This document shows, one piece after another, positions 31,122-40,021 of a stretch of DNA of 40,021 nt. Source of the DNA: Chara braunii (Eukaryota; Streptophyta; Charophyceae; Charales; Characeae). The translations under genes were made by a program, and so were the position numbers. Position 1 is the stretch's first letter, and each line of letters starts with the position of its first letter. The notes beneath the pieces were generated by a model. That model searched no databases and was not told the origin of the DNA. It worked only from the letters and a program-made list of their open reading frames with translations. The stretch covers positions 323,740 to 363,760 of the forward strand of contig BFEA01000306.1 of assembly GCA_003427395.1 (NCBI GenBank), in the 5' to 3' direction.

Positions 31122-31282
31122 TCAATTCCTTAGTCCCAATGCCCCACAACTAGCCCTCACTCAAAAGAAAAAGAAACGGCCAACTCCCAAGTGTCTCCGG
31201 ACTTGATTTTGGCTCCGGATGCACCTAAAACATGTGTTTCTCCTTATGCTTGTAATCCGTTTTATTCCGGTTGCAAGAGGCC

Positions 31283-31325
31283 TTGATTTTCTTTGATTTC
31301 CTCTGCGAAAATCAAAGAAAATCAA
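31283..31325. repeat. Perfect 17-bp hairpin
   Basis: TTGATTTTCTTTGATTT (31283-31299) is exactly complementary to AAATCAAAGAAAATCAA (31309-31325), with a 9-base loop. Confidence 0.95.
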
Positions 31326-31414
31326 AGTCCTTTGTAACCGCCATGTTCCAGAATGAACCTGGTCACGGATGAATCTCCCTAAGTGACCGTTTTTTACCGT
31401 TAAGGTCTTTTCCT

Positions 31415-31446
31415 CTTTTCTTTTCTTTTCTTTTCTTTTCTTTTCT
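31415..31446. repeat. (CTTTT)n microsatellite
   Basis: About six consecutive CTTTT units. Confidence 0.9.
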
Positions 31447-31649
31447 CCTCCTTTCTTGGACAGTAGGGACCTGCCAGTCCCTACCTATGGCAGTCCCTAC
31501 TGATGGCCAACTCACTCACTCCCTCTCACTCTTTTTGTCTTATTCTCCCCCATTTTCTTTTATTTTCTCTCTGTTTTCTAGCATGCCAAGTGTCAAGTGG
31601 CCGTTAAGGCCCTTTTCTAGCCTCTTCCTCTTAGTTTTGGCCCTCCCTA

Positions 31650-31740
31650 TGCCCAAGGTGCAGTCCATTATTTCTCGGACTGCAATAATGGCCTTCCCAT
31701 GCCCATGGGAATCCTTCCCATGCCCATGGGAACCTCCTTT
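31650..31740. repeat. Interleaved inverted repeats and CCCATGCCCATGGGAA duplication
   Basis: GCAGTCC (31660) pairs with GGACTGC (31677) and CCATTATT (31665) with AATAATGG (31684). The arms are interleaved (a-b-a'-b'), so they form alternative stems or an H-type pseudoknot. A self-complementary CCCATGCCCATGGGAA unit follows twice. Confidence 0.55.
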
Positions 31741-31999
31741 TACTCCTACATTTCTCCCACAATGGTCCTTCCTACTCCGATTTTCTCCCAGAGGGCTATT
31801 TTTCACATGGGGTCTCATTTGACTCTATTTTCTTGAGGGAGGCTGATCCGAGATTTTTCGGATTGCTCCCATGCCTCCCACTTCAGTTTTCTTTACTTTT
31901 CCTTTTCCTTTTTGCCTCCCCGTTTGTCACCACTAGTACTTGCACTATTGGTGCTAATATTATTGGCCGTCAAGATGTCGATCTTGACGGTGCATCTTG

Positions 32000-32782
32000 C
32001 ATTTATTATTTTTCCCTCATGCGGTGCCGCCGTTTTCTTCTTGGGACTTTCACATGTCCCCGCCGCTTGTCCCGTCGGTGGTTCCCGACACTTAGTCCCG
32101 TCGACGGTCCCCGACACTTAGTCCCGTCGGCGGTCCCCGACACTTTTTGCCCCGGATGCCATTATTTTTACTTAGTCCCACGTGGCCCAGGGCGCCTTTC
32201 CCCGAGGTGTCCTATGTCCCTTGGGCGTCTTGTCGCCCCATAGCGACCCCTCTCCTNTATTTTTACTTAGTCCCACGTGGCCCAGGGCGCCTTTCCCCGA
32301 GGTGTCCTATGTCCCTTGGGCGTCTTGTCGCCCCATAGCGACCCCTCTCCTTAGTCTTTCCTTGCGCCTTGTGCGTGCCGATCTCTTTGGTCGTGGGCCT
32401 CCGTTCCGGGGCTCCCGTAGGTGGCCCCCCACGTTGGCCCCTCATTTCCGGGCTTCCCGCGGCCGCCCATCCCTCGACTTCCTCATTCCCTTATTGCTGT
32501 CGCGCTGCAATTGCTAGTTCAAAGGGCCCTTTGGCCTTAGTCTTATTGCATTCCGATGGCCCTCCCGGCCTCCTGCTATGTTCTATGTGCCCTTGTTCTT
32601 GCGCTCGCTCGCTTTCCGCCGCTTAGTCCTTTCCCCCTGTGGTTCTCGCCCCAGGACATTATTCCCTCCTGCAGCCTAAGCCTTTATCTCGTCTTACTTT
32701 GGATTTCTCTGTTGTGCACAGATCGTCCATATTCGGTCTTTCAAGTGATGGAAAGTTATTCGGGACTCACCAGTCCCGACAC
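32000..32782 (-). mobile_element. LTR-like repeat B (upstream copy), interrupts array ORF a4
   Basis: Starts on the minus strand at 32782 with TGTCGGGACTGGTGAGTCCC, as repeat A does. It contains tandem CCCGACACTTAGTCCCGTCG units near 32080-32150 and an assembly duplication around the N at 32257. The a4 reading frame runs straight into its edge. The lower boundary is approximate. A primer-binding site was not identified below it. Confidence 0.45.
32163..32351. other. Assembly join: exact 94-base duplication around a single N
   Basis: Bases 32163-32256 are repeated exactly at 32258-32351, separated by one N at 32257. This is the pattern of overlapping contig ends placed side by side. The real genome probably has one copy. 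Confidence 0.9.
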
Positions 32783-33065
32783 TGTGTCCCAGTGCCAATC
32801 CCGTTCCCAACATGTATATGGTCCCTGTCACCCTAAGGTCGGTGTACAGATCGTCCCCTGGTCCCCTATTAATCCTCATACCATCCCACAAGCATTCCAC
32901 CATCATGAACGCCCGATCCCTTCCCAAGGTCACGACCCTCCATTCGATATCCAGTCCTCGGACCATGTAGCTTGCTGGGAGCGATACCTCCCATCCACCC
33001 CCACTTTCCGTGGGTGGCTGCGCGTACATGGGCCGTCGTGACATCCGGGTGCGTCTCGTCGTCAT
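32783..33065 (-). pseudogene. Array ORF a4: N-terminal part of an a-family copy, cut by LTR-like repeat B
   Basis: From MTTRRTRMSRRPMYAQPPTE through GGGWEVSLPASYMVRGLDIE, RAFMMVECLWDG and DLRVTGTIYM, it aligns with a2/a3 N-terminal motifs (VEMSIPMGNEW / IEISLPTTNEGW; YLVTRVEW; RAEGRLYIY). The frame then enters repeat B at 32782, so the C-terminal domain is missing. The a5 fragment on the other side of the insertion could be its continuation. Confidence 0.5.
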
Positions 33066-33209
33066 TTTTGGCTTAATGGTCCCCTGCACAGTTTAAACAG
33101 CAAGCGAATTTACTTATTTTATTTAATTTTCAGCTCCCGCCCGAATATTCCCCGATCTTTAGCTTGAAGCTTCTTTTCCTCTCTATTCCCTTTCCTTTCC
33201 TCAACCCTT

Positions 33210-34031
33210 TTACTGGCTCGTTCCTACTTCCGTCGGCTCATACAATCGGCACAGATCATCCACGTACGCCATCCCTCGACTTATTTCCCGTCGAACGACA
33301 CCCCACAGGACTTCGCTACTAACGACCAGAGCCCTTGGCCTAGTACTAAACACAGCACGCAGGATGCGCAACACCTCATACCTCTGTTCACCGCTAAACG
33401 GCCCCATTTCTAGGAAGGCCCGATAATATTCTCGATCTACCATCGCATCTTCATACGTCAAATTCGCGAGGTCGGCTATCGCTCGTCTAACAAGTTCCAG
33501 ACGGCCCAATCTCCCCAACAGGAAGGGCGGCAACCTCATTCGTACATTCGCACTAGGCAATTCAAAACTCCCGACCATGGCTACCCTAAGGTCCGCCNCT
33601 AGGCAATTCAAAACTCCCGACCATGGCTACCCTAAGGTCCGCCGTTACATCGTCACCTCCTGGATCCGCGAACTCGTATCCCGCTCGCCACACGAACTGC
33701 CATGCCCCTTCGAACATACTCAGCGGGTCTTCTCCTGATGCCAACCGGACTCCGAACACCCGCCATCCGTCCTCTGATATATATACAGTCGCCCTTCCGC
33801 CCGCACATGTCCCCGCGGGTCCGGGTTCCATTCCCCATTCTCATCCGCACGCCATTCAACCCTCGTCACTAGGTAAACCATGTTTTCCATAAGTTCAACC
33901 CCGACCCAATCCACCACCGGGTCCCATCCCTCATTTGTGGTGGGCAGGCTAATTTCTATACTACCATCCACATCCCTAGGCGGCTCAATGCCCAGCGGGC
34001 GATCCTCAAGGAACGTCCTTCTTCGCGCCAT
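33210..34031 (-). pseudogene. Array ORF a3: a-family copy with a frameshift and an assembly duplication
   Basis: Starts MARRRTFLEDRPLGIEPP (ATG 34031). An N-terminal beta-rich domain follows (SIEISLPTTNEGWDPVV, MVYLVTRVEW). A frameshift near 33790 leads to VYISEDGWRVFGVRLASGED. The 45-base duplication around the N at 33598 shifts the frame again as assembled. Merging the duplicate reconnects DVTADLRVAMVGSFELP with SANVRMRLPPFLLGRLGRLE. The C-terminus carries YYRAFLEMGPFSGEQRYEVL and AYVDDLCRLYE, the family signature. Confidence 0.6.
33553..33643. other. Assembly join: exact 45-base duplication around a single N
   Basis: 33553-33597 and 33599-33643 are identical, separated by N at 33598. The extra 46 bases break an otherwise continuous reading frame in a3, which independently supports an artefact. 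Confidence 0.9.
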
Positions 34032-34156
34032 CTGCGCTCTTGTCCTTGGTCTTCTCTCTCGCACTCCACACTGAGTCCTACAATGGCCAGATATCCCAAT
34101 CCCTTATCTTAGCAATTTCCTCATGCCTGCCTGGCCCCACGACTTTATTGCTCTTT

Positions 34157-34903
34157 TTAGTCGAACCACAACACCTCAAATAGTTTGAACACATCATCCA
34201 CATAGCACGGTGTCGCTGCTACTTCCCAGCGGATTATGGCATCCCTAATTTTCGGGGCTACTTCCAGCCGGTCGTTCCTCTTGATGCCCAAAATGGTAAG
34301 GACCTCCCGGGCTCTGTCGCCATGGAAAGGTCCGAGTTTCAGGGCCGTTTTATAGAATTCTTCTGCCAACCATGCACAGTTTACGTGTATCCGCTCCATA
34401 TTGCCGGCTATTTCCGCAACGTGATCAAAGCCCCCAAACCAGTCTGCCACAAATTCCGGCACCCAGGTCTTGGTCCGGGCGCAGGGCGGTTTAAATTCCT
34501 TCCATCCTCCCATCACGACTCTACTACTGACCTCATCCCAACCTTTGTTGGCGAACCTTTCTCCTGCCTTTCGAGTCCTTGCCTCGGCACCCTCCAAAAG
34601 CCACATCGGATTTTGTCCCGCAGCAAGTGTGGTGCAGAACAGATGCCACCCCTGCTCTGACAAGACAACCGTCCCAACGGACTCTACTCTCCCTTCTGCG
34701 ATATCTTCCCATCCTTCCTCTTCCCTCAACGGGTTCCAGACACGTTCTATCCATAGGTATGATAGCTCTGGCACCATCTCATACCCCCGCCAGTCACACG
34801 TGGTCCCCTTCCATTCATTACCCATCGGTATAGACATTTCCACCCCACCTCTGGTTCGCCTTGGTTCCCATGTGCAGTCCCATAGCAAAAATTTTCGGGC
34901 CAT
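34157..34903 (-). CDS. Array ORF a2: intact a-family protein, 248 residues, unknown
   Basis: ATG 34903 (MARKFLLWDCTWEPRRTRGG) to the stop at 34157, uninterrupted. The first ~115 residues look beta-rich with many Trp (WKGTTCDWRGYEMVPELSYL, TVVLSEQGWHLFCTTLAAGQ). The second half is helical (WVPEFVADWFGGFDHVAEIA, EEFYKTALKLGPFHGDRARE) and ends with ATPCYVDDVFKLFE. The G-P-F-x-G segment and the final Y-V-D-D-x-x-x-L-(F/Y)-E are shared with a3 and partly with a1 and a5. No signal peptide, membrane segment or known catalytic motif was found. It is the best-preserved member and the best query for homology or structure search. Confidence 0.65.
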   Translation of the reverse strand: MARKFLLWDCTWEPRRTRGGVEMSIPMGNEWKGTTCDWRGYEMVPELSYLWIERVWNPLREEEGWEDIAEGRVESVGTVVLSEQGWHLFCTTLAAGQNPMWLLEGAEARTRKAGERFANKGWDEVSSRVVMGGWKEFKPPCARTKTWVPEFVADWFGGFDHVAEIAGNMERIHVNCAWLAEEFYKTALKLGPFHGDRAREVLTILGIKRNDRLEVAPKIRDAIIRWEVAATPCYVDDVFKLFEVLWFD

Positions 34904-34970
34904 CGCTCCCTACTTGCACATAGTCGACAGCCCGTCCCTGAGTAAGTCCCCGCCCCCCTTTTTAGAAGTC

Positions 34971-35774
34971 TCAGTCCTCTACTTCGTCCTCATCCTCACT
35001 ATCACTGAAATCCCCTTCTTCGTCTGAGAACAGGTCCTTCACTCCCTCCAAGAAGGTTTCCCCTACCGCCACATTCCGGTAGACTATCTGCCAATGCACC
35101 GGACTGGGAACAAAGATTTCGTCCAAGCTGAGGAGGTTTAATACCTCAGCCAATTCTTCCGCCCAATTTCCTTCAAACGGCCCCGCTTCCACCGACAGTC
35201 TAAAGAAGTCTTGTCTAGCACATTGGTACAACCTCAGGCGCGTCATCGACCGGCATATCCGTTCCAATCTATCCCTGGTCCCAAAGACTGCATCCACCAG
35301 AAACGGGGGTAGCACGCATCTCGTTGTCCTAAGGGGGCGTCTCATACTTTTTCGGTCTCCGAGTTCCACTCGCACCTCCATCTTTTCCATCTCCATTTCC
35401 GCCCGCTGACATGCCGCCCATACCACTTCCCGATCCGCTTGCTTAAACAACTGATCCGGTGCCGTGCCCAATACTAGTCCCACTACCATTGCATTTTCCA
35501 TTTCCTGAGATACGTAGACCCATCCTCGAGCTTCCACCGTCCCCCGAAATTCTAGGTCCATCAGGCTGGGTGAAAGTCTTGTCAGGCTGACCTTAGTCCA
35601 GATTGTCTCTATCTAGAGGAACGCGTCCTTCTCGTCCAGCATCACGGTTTCGTAAGCTGGCTCTAGGTCCGTCCACGTTCCTTCCTCCGGGAGGACGACA
35701 GATACCCCTTCCCTTACATCTATGGGCATTCCCGGACCGCTACAGTAGACAGGGGGCGACAACCATCGCGCCAT
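34971..35774 (-). pseudogene. Array ORF a1: a-family copy with one in-frame TAG
   Basis: ATG 35774 (MARWLSPPVYCSGPGMPIDV). The frame is continuous to 34971 except for TAG at 35613-35615. After it, FRGTVEARGWVYVSQEMENA, RCVLPPFLVDAVFGTRDRLE and FFRLSVEAGPFEGNWAEELA match the family order, ending in an acidic tail (FSDEEGDFSDSEDEDEVED) not seen in the other copies. Without the TAG it would be 267 residues. Stop codon readthrough cannot be excluded, but neighbouring copies are also broken. Confidence 0.6.
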
Positions 35775-38754
35775 CTTGTTTTTCCGACGCCTATCCTGTT
35801 TCCACACGAGAGCACCACACGGCCCCTCATGGTCAGATTGCCTTCCACCTAGATGAGAATTATTTTTAGACCCCTCCCCTGGCTCTCCTCAGCATTTCCT
35901 ACCTATGTCCCAGATGTCATTACCCCATCATACCCTCGATCGGTCACCCTCAGCCGGCATTCCTTTTTCTCGGTTCCATTTCCTTCCGACTCCTATCCAG
36001 CCTTTATCATCATGTTCTCTCACTCGTGCGGACTTAGACTTGGAGGTGAGAATAGACTCAGAAGCTCAGTCCCCATCCAGCATTCATCAGGCAACTTTAC
36101 AGAGGGAGGCACAAAAGGAAAAACTCAAGGAAACATCACACACAGGGTGGTCATCTCCTCACCGACCCTTTTTCCCAGAAATGGTCTCTCCACTGTTACT
36201 ATGGGCAGAGTTTTATCCCATACCTCAAGCACAGCTCAACCGTCGCGAGCGAGGTACCCAGACTCCAGTGGGGGGTCACCCTCACCTTCTTGCCCAGAAT
36301 ACCCCATCCCGACTTGCCGCTCGTGTACCCACCGTTAATCTCGGGAATCACCCTCACATCTCGGTAGGGCTATTGGAGCCAGTCGTCCAGGCATTCACTT
36401 CCATCGGTCCGACAAGGAACAACCTTTCCCAAACCAAACTTACGAGACGTTACTAATCGTCTCCGAGGCTCCATCTTTGCTCGCATGCAGCGGTACTCCC
36501 TCCGCCAGTCCATAGGCTAGGCCCCGCCTAAAGAAACGTTTCACACCCCGCCCGTCAGATCAATCGAGCCGAAGCCCGTCACCGCACGGACGAGGATGCT
36601 ACTAAGCACCCGGCGTGACTAACTCCCATTAGACAGCTCGGTGGCCTGACCCCCGCATACGAACAAACGGCAGCCTGCAAAAGAGAACGACGTTTGGCAA
36701 CCCGTTGTGGCCGGTGCAGACCCCTCCTTTCCTTCCGAAAGGCAGGATGCTCAATATCCCCAACATGCAAACACAAGTCCCAAGTGGGACACACATAGTA
36801 CAAGTGCCTTTCCCTTGGTGCACCCAGCGCTTCCTACCCATTGCTCACAGGTTTTCACTTAAGACAGTGTGTGTCACTCACCCCTAACTTCCATACATAG
36901 CGCCCGATTCCTTTTCGTGAGCATCTTCAGAGGTGAGCTAGTTTTCTTGGAGTCTAGCAACTCCCTTTATTCCCCTTGTCTTCACTTGTGTGTTCGTTCA
37001 TAGGGCAGGATTGTTCGTTCTCGATTACCCCTTGTGTTCATGCTGTTCCTTCAAACATTTAAGTGTGGTGCATGGAGCCCACTGGGCTCTGAAGAAGAGG
37101 AGAAGGCACCCGTGTCGGTCGGATCGCTCCGCCGCGGGATTTTCATTGGAGCCCGGACTAGCCCGGAATCCCAACCGCCTGCCAGGTAACCGGAGCCCTT
37201 CTTTCACACGAAGAGGAAGGGTCGACCTGCGGCTTGCCCAAGGCTTCCCCGGTCTGACGAACATCAGCCCGAGAGAAGGAGGACTAGAGTCGCCTCCAAA
37301 GGAGATGGCTGATTGCATGTGCAACATGCATGTTATACCTCCAGGCCTGGCCTTGCCATGCGCCCAGCCGCCCTCAAATCTGCTTCACTCAAAGGAGTAG
37401 AACATACACAAGTCCATATTCCTTATCTTCAATTATGTACATGGTCATGCGTCGGGCGCCCCCCTCGAGATCGTCAGGGTCAGTTTAACCCATACCCGAC
37501 ACCTCCACCATTTTTGTAGGGGCCGTACCCTGAAGGAGTCGACCCCACTGAGGGTCCCATTTGGCTCGACCCGCCCACGCTCACGCTCAGGGCACGGGTC
37601 GTTCGTCCCAGGGGCATCCCCACCTAGTGCTTTGAGATGGATGGGGATGGGCCTTTTGCGAGAGGGCTTTACATTGGGGGATGTAGCTCCGCTCTCGATG
37701 GTAGCTCTTTAGGCACTCGTGGCGTTTGCTTGATTCTTTTTCGTCTGACCAGGCAATTGCTCCTTCCAATACGCAGGCAGTCCAGGGAATTCATTGAGAG
37801 TTTATCTTCATTTCGTGTGCAGGCCAAGCGTCATCCATTGGACCACACACCTTTTCACTAAGCCTAGCGACTCGAGACTGCCCCCGCGGCATCCTCGGGG
37901 TGGAGTGCCACCGCCCAGACCCCTAGCCGATACATATATTTTTTTGCTTGAGCCGCTAGCGTCGCTTTCACCTATCCGGAGCTGCCCTTTGTCTTTCCGG
38001 GCCTGGTATTGCATGCAAGAGAGTCATCCCATTCAATCACCATGCAACCCATACAGCGTCATCCGCCATTCATCCAAGCATCCAACCCTCAGTCACTTCC
38101 CGCATTCGTAGTTAGGTTAAGTCTAAACTCTTCCCTTATCCCGTTCTTCCATCCTTGCCCGTGTTTTCTGCGGGTCCAATCCTGCTCAACCCATCCCCGA
38201 CACTCACCTGCACAAGACCACGCGAGCAAAGACCAAATGCAATCCCCATTGGGGTCAAAACATCGCCCCTTCCCACATGCCCAAGTTTCCTTTGCCTTTG
38301 TGGTTACTTGGGTTGTATTTCCTCTACCATGCCTTCACCTTAGTTATGCAGTCGGGGAAGATGGTTGAGTCAGACTGACCTCGTTACAAAAACAACACTC
38401 CTTTCCGCTTTCTTCAATGCCCACAAAAGTCCGGCGCTTTTCCTTCTTGGTGGCACAAGGTACCGGCTGCCCTCCCCTTGCCCTCGCTTTCCACCAAGTG
38501 AGGATCAAGTTCGTTACCATTCGTCCCCTGGCAATGTAACAGGTGAGGGTAGAGGTTAGTTACGCGCCATGGAAGGGAAGGGACCAGGTGAGAGTTAAGG
38601 GTCAAGGACCGTGGGAGAAAAAGGGCGAAAGAAGGGAAGAGAGAGAGCGGGCACGAGAGGCTCTACATCCTAATCGCCATTGACCCTTGGCCCACCTTAA
38701 CCGACCCTACCCGGACTCCGTGTGTTCCTTTGCGCCTCCTACGACTCTCGAGCG
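35775..38754. other. No gene assigned; overlapping frames at 36990-37400 and a dispersed repeat
   Basis: 35900-36470 has open frames on the plus strand without domain signal. 36990-37400 holds long frames on both strands in a GC-rich block (plus: RRGRVDLRLAQGFPGLTNIS; minus: RPGKPWASRRSTLPLRVKEG). The composition looks constrained, but I cannot name it. An organelle or structural-RNA origin is possible. 37516-37588 is the second copy of the repeat at 29590-29675. The rest shows nothing recognisable. Confidence 0.45.
37516..37588. repeat. Dispersed repeat, copy 2 (with 29590-29675)
   Basis: Same sequence and orientation as 29590-29675, minus a 13-base segment after GAAGGA. It lies 8 kb away and outside any assigned gene. 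Confidence 0.8.
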
Positions 38755-40021
38755 GATGGGTGTAGGTGGTGGAGGTGAAAGAAGGGTTGGGGTGGTCGGC
38801 TATGGTGCATGGGTGTAGGTGATGAAGGTGGGAGAAGGGTTGGGGTGGTCGGCTATGGTGGATGGGTATAGGTGGTGGAGGTAGAAGAAGGGTCGGGGTG
38901 GTCGGCTATGGTGGATGGGTGTAGATGATGGAGGTAGAAGAAGGGTCGGGGCGGTTGGCTATGGGGGATGGGTGTAGGACCTGTAGGTGATGGAAGAGGA
39001 AGAAGGGTCGAGGTAGTCGGCTATGGTGGATGGGTGTAGGTGATGGAGGTAGAAGGGTCGGGGTAGTCGGCTATGGTGGATGGGTGTGGGTAATGGAGGT
39101 AGAAGAAGCGTCGGGGTGGTCGGCTATAGTGGATGGGTGTAGGTGATGGAGGTAGAAGAAGGGTTGAGGTGGCCGGCTATGGTGGACGGGTGTAGGTGAT
39201 GGAGGTGGAAGAAGGGTTGGGGTGGTCGGCTATGGTGGATGGGTGTAGGTGATGGAGGTGGAAGAAGGGTTGGCGTGGTCGGCTATGGTGGATGGGTGTA
39301 GGTGATGGAGGTAGAAGAAGGGTCGGGGCGGTTGGCTATGGGGGATGGGTGTAGGTGACGGAGGAGGAAGAAGGGTCGAGGTGGTCGGCTATGGTGGATG
39401 TGGTCGGCTATGGTGGATGGGTGTAGGTGATGGAGGAGGAAAAAGGGTCGAGGTGGTCGGCTATGGTGGATGGTTGTAGGTGATGGAGGTAGAAGAAGGG
39501 TCGGGGTGGTCGGCTATGGTGGATGGGTGTAGGTGATGGAGGCAGAAAAAGGGTCGGGGTGGTCGGCTATGGTGGATAGGTGTAGGTGATGGAGGTAGAA
39601 AAAGGGCTGAGGTGGCCGGCTATGGTGGAAGAAGGGTTGGGGTGGTCGGCTATGGGGGATGGGTGTAGGTGATGGAGGTGGAAGAAGGGTTGGGGTGGTC
39701 GGCTATGGGGGATGGGTGTAGGTGATGGACGTGGAAGAAGGGTTGGGGTGGTCGGCTATGGTGGATGGGTGTAGGTGATGGAGGTGGAAGAAGGGTTGGG
39801 GTGGTCGGCTATGGGGGATGGGTGTAGGTGATGGACGTGGAAGAAGGGTTAGGGTGGTCGGCTATGGTGGAGGGGTGTAGGTGATGGAGGTGGAAGGAGG
39901 GTTGGGGTGGTCGGCTATGGTGGACGGGTGTAGGAGGTGGAAGAAGGGTTGGGGTGGCCGGCTATGGTGGAAGGTGTAGGTGATGGAGGTGGAAGAAGGG
40001 TTGGGGTGGTCGGCTATGGTG
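38755..40021. repeat. 53-bp tandem satellite, about 24 copies, runs off the window
   Basis: Consensus unit GGTCGGCTATGGTGGATGGG + TGTAGGTGATGGAGGTGGAA + GAAGGGTTGGGGT, 53 bases. Copies differ by a few substitutions (GGTAGAAG versus GGTGGAAG, GGGTCGGGG versus GGGTTGGGG) and occasional partial duplications (near 39395-39415, 39620-39640 and 39930). Stops occur within the unit, so it does not encode a repeat protein. The plus strand is strongly G-rich and C-poor. Confidence 0.95.

Noticed and set aside
30594-35615. Alternative genetic code with TAG read as an amino acid, suggested by single TAGs in the DNMT3-like fragment and a1
   Set aside because: Frameshifts and TGA/TAA stops occur in the same genes, and intact ORFs use TAG as a terminator. 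Ordinary decay explains it.
38755-40021. CRISPR-like array of regular repeats
   Set aside because: Units are contiguous with no unique spacers. It is a plain tandem satellite in eukaryotic DNA.

Overview
The window looks like repeat-dense nuclear DNA of a plant-lineage eukaryote. A large-genome streptophyte (charophyte) green alga is my best guess, but no host marker gene proves it. Evidence: two unrelated decayed Ty3/gypsy retroelements on opposite strands; a primer-binding site for initiator tRNA-Met; a spliced-looking fragment of a DNMT3-type cytosine methyltransferase; what look like plant-type mitochondrial tRNA scraps inside a purine repeat; and many microsatellites and minisatellites. 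Single N characters flanked by exact duplications show that the assembly has unmerged joins.

Layout. 1-1632: GAG/GAA/CAG low-complexity DNA with a higher-order repeat and an ~85-bp organelle-like tRNA insert. 1633-12000: mostly non-coding, with short duplications, hairpins, a GT microsatellite, a 900-bp G-depleted C-rich tract (9090-9960) with a 30-C run, and one plausible small protein at 10342-10749. 12000-16180: plus-strand Ty3/gypsy element (LTR end, PBS, gag, protease, start of RT), truncated in RT. 16181-19880: degenerate repeats without genes. 20140-26067: minus-strand Ty3/gypsy gag-pol, all domains recognisable but with many frameshifts and stops. 26225-29690: directly upstream of gag on the same strand, a packed series of small ORFs with stop-to-start gaps of 9-27 bases at most junctions. 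29700-32782: two LTR-like repeats enclosing a DNMT3-like fragment and strong hairpins. 32783-35774: four more tandem ORFs of one paralogous family, same strand. 35775-38750: unassigned. 38755-40021: 53-bp satellite running off the end.

The most unusual part is 26.2-35.8 kb: about eleven consecutive minus-strand ORFs from a few diverged families of unknown function, arranged almost like an operon and leading into gag-pol. A gag fragment lies inside the array, which links it to this retroelement lineage. I infer either a giant retroelement with an expanded accessory-gene cassette or an older multigene mobile unit joined to one. The function is unknown.
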